A DNA stretch of 64,000 nucleotides, from contig JACHMT010000001.1 in assembly GCA_014208095.1 (NCBI GenBank), forward strand, positions 248,001 through 312,000, in the 5' to 3' direction. Shown here piece after piece: positions 61,458 to 64,000 of this stretch (within the stretch, counting starts at the first letter, position 1; each line of letters starts with the position of its first letter). Both the position numbers and the translations under genes were made by a program. The notes beneath the pieces were generated by a model. That model ran no database searches, was not told the origin of the DNA, and saw nothing but the letters and a program-made list of their open reading frames with translations. Origin of the DNA: Actinospineispora eucalypti (lineage in GTDB: Bacteria > Actinomycetota > Actinomycetes > Mycobacteriales > Pseudonocardiaceae).

Positions 61458-61531
61458 GCCCGGATCATCCGCCGGTCGTTCCCCCGGCGCGCGCCGGGGA
61501 CCGGTTTGTGTCGGCCCCTCCGGCTATGATG

Positions 61532-61545
61532 CGAACATCTGTTCG
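61532..61545. promoter_or_regulatory. LexA/SOS box
   Basis: CGAACATCTGTTCG is the GAAC-N4-GTTC dyad of actinobacterial LexA sites with perfect 5-bp arms. A TATGAT -10-like box ends two bases before it (61525-61530), so LexA would cover the transcription start of the DUF4262 gene at 61560. Confidence 0.75.
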
Positions 61546-61559
61546 ACAAGGAGGTTGCC

Positions 61560-62069
61560 GTGTGTGAGATGTGTGACGACCCGACCATGACTCCGAGGGA
61601 AGCGCTGGAGCGGACGTACCGGCGGGTGATGAACTACGGCTGGGCGATCGAGTACATCGAGCCGGAACGTGGTCGCCCACCCTGGGCGTACACCGTCGGG
61701 CTCACCGAGGCCGGCCTGCCGGAGCTGTTCCTCACCGGCATGGGGACGAAGGGCACCGCCCGGGTGCTCAACGGCTATGCGGGGCACCTGCTGCACGCCG
61801 AGCCGGCGGCCCCGGGCGACCAGTTCCGCCTGCGGGGCGGCCCGTTGGTGGAGATCGTCGAGCTGTCGAACCCGGATGCGCACCTGCTCACGGCGTGCAC
61901 CTTCTACGGCGCCGAACGGGTCCGTGCGCTGCAGCTGGTCTGGGCGGACGACCGCCAGCGCCTGCCGTGGCACTCCGGATTCCACTGCCGCCGGGGCGGG
62001 CAGCCGGTGCTCGGGCTCCGCGCACCGGTGCGGCGGCGGGTGGACGGCGGTAGCCGTGTATTCATCTAG
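61560..62069 (+). CDS. DUF4262 domain protein, likely SOS-regulated
   Basis: The 169-aa product matches DUF4262: RVMNYGWAIEYIEPERGRPP, AYTVGLTEAGLPELFLTGM and PWHSGFHCRRGGQPVLG near the C terminus, with an N-terminal CEMC motif. The family has no known function. GTG 61560 follows AAGGAGG. The SOS box upstream suggests DNA-damage induction. Confidence 0.85.
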   Translation: MCEMCDDPTMTPREALERTYRRVMNYGWAIEYIEPERGRPPWAYTVGLTEAGLPELFLTGMGTKGTARVLNGYAGHLLHAEPAAPGDQFRLRGGPLVEIVELSNPDAHLLTACTFYGAERVRALQLVWADDRQRLPWHSGFHCRRGGQPVLGLRAPVRRRVDGGSRVFI

Positions 62070-62117
62070 CTAGCGAATCCGCTAGAGAGGGCAATACTCC
62101 GCTCGACGGCGGCCGGC

Positions 62118-62636
62118 TCAGCCCTCGACCGCGCGCCGGGGGTACGGCGGTTCGCGCCGGGTGCGGTCGTCGTGGACCGTGCCGTCGATCACCTGTCCGT
62201 CGATCACCTGTCCGTCGACGACCGGGCCGCCGACCACCGTGCCGTCGACCACCGGACCGCTCTGGCGGATGCGCGCGGTGCGCAGCACCGGGGAGTGTCG
62301 CTCCGCCGCCCGCACCAGCCAGCGGCGGGCCAGGGCGCGGGTCGGCGGCAGCACCAGCAGCAGACCGAGGAGGTCGCTCACCACCCCCGGGATCAGGATG
62401 AGGATGCCGGCCAGGCCGATCAGGGCGCCGTCGGTCAGTTCGACGTGCGCCACCCGGCCGCCGCGCACGGCATCGGCCATGGCCAGCGCGGCCCGCGCAC
62501 CCTCCCGGCGGACCAGCCACATGCCCACCACCGCGCTGGCCAGCAGCAGCAACAACGTGCCGGCCAGCCCCAACCAGTAGACCGCCATCACCAGGGCGGC
62601 CACTTCGATCACGGCGTAGAGCAGGAATACCGGCAT
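62118..62636 (-). CDS. FxsA family membrane protein
   Basis: The 172-aa protein has membrane segments LLYAVIEVAALVMAVYWLG, LLLLLASAVVGMWLV and GIILI-type (LIGLAGILILIPGVVSD) as in FxsA, ending in a hydrophilic tail with GxVVDG repeats. FxsA modulates phage F exclusion in E. coli; here function unknown. ATG 62636. Confidence 0.88.
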   Translation of the reverse strand: MPVFLLYAVIEVAALVMAVYWLGLAGTLLLLLASAVVGMWLVRREGARAALAMADAVRGGRVAHVELTDGALIGLAGILILIPGVVSDLLGLLLVLPPTRALARRWLVRAAERHSPVLRTARIRQSGPVVDGTVVGGPVVDGQVIDGQVIDGTVHDDRTRREPPYPRRAVEG

Positions 62637-62715
62637 GCGTGCCTCCTCGGACGGGCGTTCACCCGTTACAACGCATGAGCGGGCGTTCCTGCTCCCGAGC
62701 CGGCATACTGCCGGT

Positions 62716-63564
62716 ATGGACGCGCCGAGCCGCACCATCCAGGTCAGCAGGGACAACCTCGTCTTCAACGTCACCGAGTCCGGCCCGCCGGACGGCGAAC
62801 CGGTGCTGCTGCTGCACGGGTTCCCGCAGCACAGCGACAGCTGGAACGACATGGTCGGCCCGCTCAACGAGGCCGGCTACCGCACGCTGGCCATGGACCA
62901 GCGCGGCTACTCCCCGGGGGCCCGGCCGTCCGGCCGGCGGGCGTACCGGATATCCGAGCTGGTCGAGGATGCGGCGGCCGTGATCGACCAGGCCGCCGGC
63001 GGTCGCGCGCACGTGGTCGGCCACGACTGGGGTGCCGGGATCGCCTGGGTGCTGGCCAGCACCCACCCGGATCGGGTGCACACGCTGACCGCGCTGTCCG
63101 TGCCGCATGTGGGCGCGTTCCTGCGCGCCATGGTGACCAGCGTGCAGGGGCTCAAGTCGTTCTACATGTACCTGTTCCAGCTGCCCTGGCTGCCGGAGCT
63201 GGTGCTGCGCCGGTACGGGGTGTGGGGGCTGCTGCGCACCGGGCAGACCGAGGAACGCGCGCGCCGGGACATGGCCGCCCTCGCCGCGCCCGGCGCGCTC
63301 ACCGCCGCACTGAACTACTACCGGGGCATGGTCTTCATGGACCCGCGCCGGGCCGACGCGCCGATCACCCGCCCCACCCTGTTCATCTGGAGCGACCGGG
63401 ACAGCGCGATCGACCGGCGCGGCGCGGAGCGCACGGAACGCTACGTGCGCGGCCCCTACGAGTTCCACATCCTGCACGGGGTAAGCCACTGGATCCCCGA
63501 AGAGGCCCCCATCCGCACCGCCGAGCTGGTCATAGCCCACCAACGCAAACACCCCCACCCCTGA
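62716..63564 (+). CDS. alpha/beta hydrolase, epoxide-hydrolase-like
   Basis: The 282-aa enzyme has oxyanion HGFPQHSDSW, nucleophile elbow VVGHDWGAGIAW with Asp, and late HGVSHWIPEE with His, the pattern of epoxide hydrolases and haloalkane dehalogenases. ATG 62716. Its TGA stop begins a family B repeat array. Confidence 0.9.
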   Translation: MDAPSRTIQVSRDNLVFNVTESGPPDGEPVLLLHGFPQHSDSWNDMVGPLNEAGYRTLAMDQRGYSPGARPSGRRAYRISELVEDAAAVIDQAAGGRAHVVGHDWGAGIAWVLASTHPDRVHTLTALSVPHVGAFLRAMVTSVQGLKSFYMYLFQLPWLPELVLRRYGVWGLLRTGQTEERARRDMAALAAPGALTAALNYYRGMVFMDPRRADAPITRPTLFIWSDRDSAIDRRGAERTERYVRGPYEFHILHGVSHWIPEEAPIRTAELVIAHQRKHPHP

Positions 63565-63782
63565 TTCAGTCACTTCAGCAGGCTGATTCAGTCACTTTGG
63601 CACGCTGATTCAGTCGGTTTGGCACGCTGATTCAGTCGGTTTGGCAGGGTGATTCAGTCGGTTTGGCAGGGTGATTCAGTCGGTTTGGCAGGCTGATTCA
63701 GTCACTTTGGCACGCTGATTCAGTCACTTTGGCAGGGTGATTCAGTCACTCCAGCAGAGTGATTCGGTCGGTCTGGCCGGGC
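63563..63782 (+). repeat. family B 22-bp tandem repeats, array B2
   Basis: Ten contiguous 22-bp units (63563 onward), GATTCAGTCGG followed by TTTGGCAGGGT or close variants. Units 4 and 5 are identical. The array starts in the stop codon of the hydrolase and ends about seven bases before the E2 stop on the other strand; the gap is filled entirely. Confidence 0.95.
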
Positions 63783-63788
63783 TTTCGG

Positions 63789-64000
63789 TCAGTAGGTGAT
63801 CGCGCGGCCGGGGTCGGCGAGCAGCGCGCCGACGTCGGCGAGGAACCGCGAGCCCTGCTCGCCGTCCACCAGCCGGTGGTCGAAGGACAGCGCCAGCTGG
63901 CAGACGGTGCGCACCGCGAGCTGGCCGTCCACCACCCACGGCGCCTGCTTCACCGCGCCCAGCGCGAGGATCGCCGCCTCGCCCGGGGGGAGGATCGGAG
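63789..64000 (-). CDS. 2-oxoacid dehydrogenase E2, C-terminal part
   Basis: The 3' end of an acyltransferase gene enters from the right edge. The visible 70 residues end ...ITY and contain the E2 catalytic motif SFDHRLVDGEQGSRFLADV with His and Asp. Lipoyl and subunit-binding domains are outside the window, so which complex it serves (pyruvate or branched-chain) is unknown. Confidence 0.92.
   Translation of the reverse strand, partial: PILPPGEAAILALGAVKQAPWVVDGQLAVRTVCQLALSFDHRLVDGEQGSRFLADVGALLADPGRAITY

Overview
The window is very GC-rich chromosomal DNA with strongly G/C-ending codons, frequent GTG starts, ATGA-coupled genes and Tat/lipobox secretion signals. A KstR/igr-type sterol-degradation cluster, an iniBAC-like dynamin locus, Ku plus an ATP-dependent ligase, LytR-CpsA-Psr and VanW proteins together point to an actinobacterium, most likely a Pseudonocardiales member (Amycolatopsis-like; the genus is inferred). 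A perfect parS site, tRNA genes and the tadA/tyrA pair suggest an origin-proximal core region. No phage genes, intact transposase, CRISPR array or biosynthetic megasynthase was seen.

Layout. 1-8.6 kb: a partial acyl-CoA ligase, an unusual P-loop kinase/gamma-glutamylcyclotransferase fusion, a small secreted protein, DUF2786, tadA with its actinobacterial partner, an M20 amidohydrolase and tyrA. 8.6-18.2 kb: an MT0933-type antitoxin, the NHEJ pair ligase/ku, a CaiB-like CoA-transferase, an LCP ligase, pirin/TetR, an AGE-family epimerase and a GNAT protein with a tandem-repeat linker. 18.2-26.0 kb: a sterol side-chain operon (fadE28-fadE29-chsH2-chsH1-ltp2) with fadE34 upstream and kstR divergent; two 14-bp KstR operators are readable. 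26.0-32.3 kb: MFS transporter, GntR regulator, SPFH lipoprotein, SDR and ADH with a LysR regulator. 32.3-39.5 kb: three tRNAs, acetoacetyl-CoA synthetase, a dienelactone-hydrolase-like protein with Asp at the nucleophile position, a PLP aminotransferase, a small membrane protein and a zinc metallopeptidase.

39.5-50 kb holds the most interesting locus. A membrane-anchored Hsp70-like protein is divergent from two IniB-domain proteins with contrasting low-complexity tails, followed by two overlapping dynamin-like GTPases (IniA/IniC-like) and a convergent 907-aa ATP-binding LuxR regulator resembling the mycobacterial IniR type. Both IniB-like genes carry the same upstream block, a candidate shared operator. 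This looks like an extended envelope-stress/membrane-remodelling system. 50-64 kb: a Tat-exported amidase, fadE5, a DUF559 endonuclease-like gene flanked by 55-bp repeats, a DMT exporter with XRE-cupin regulator, CBS protein, VanW protein, GroES-like protein, ATPase, nitroreductase, a DUF4262 gene behind a LexA-type box, FxsA, an alpha/beta hydrolase and the 3' end of a 2-oxoacid dehydrogenase E2.

Two families of non-coding tandem repeats with a 22-bp period (family A at four places, family B at two) fill intergenic gaps, and family B arrays start inside stop codons. A perfect 40-bp AT-rich palindrome lies in frame inside fadE34. These repeats, the palindrome and the ini-like locus are the main candidates for undescribed biology.
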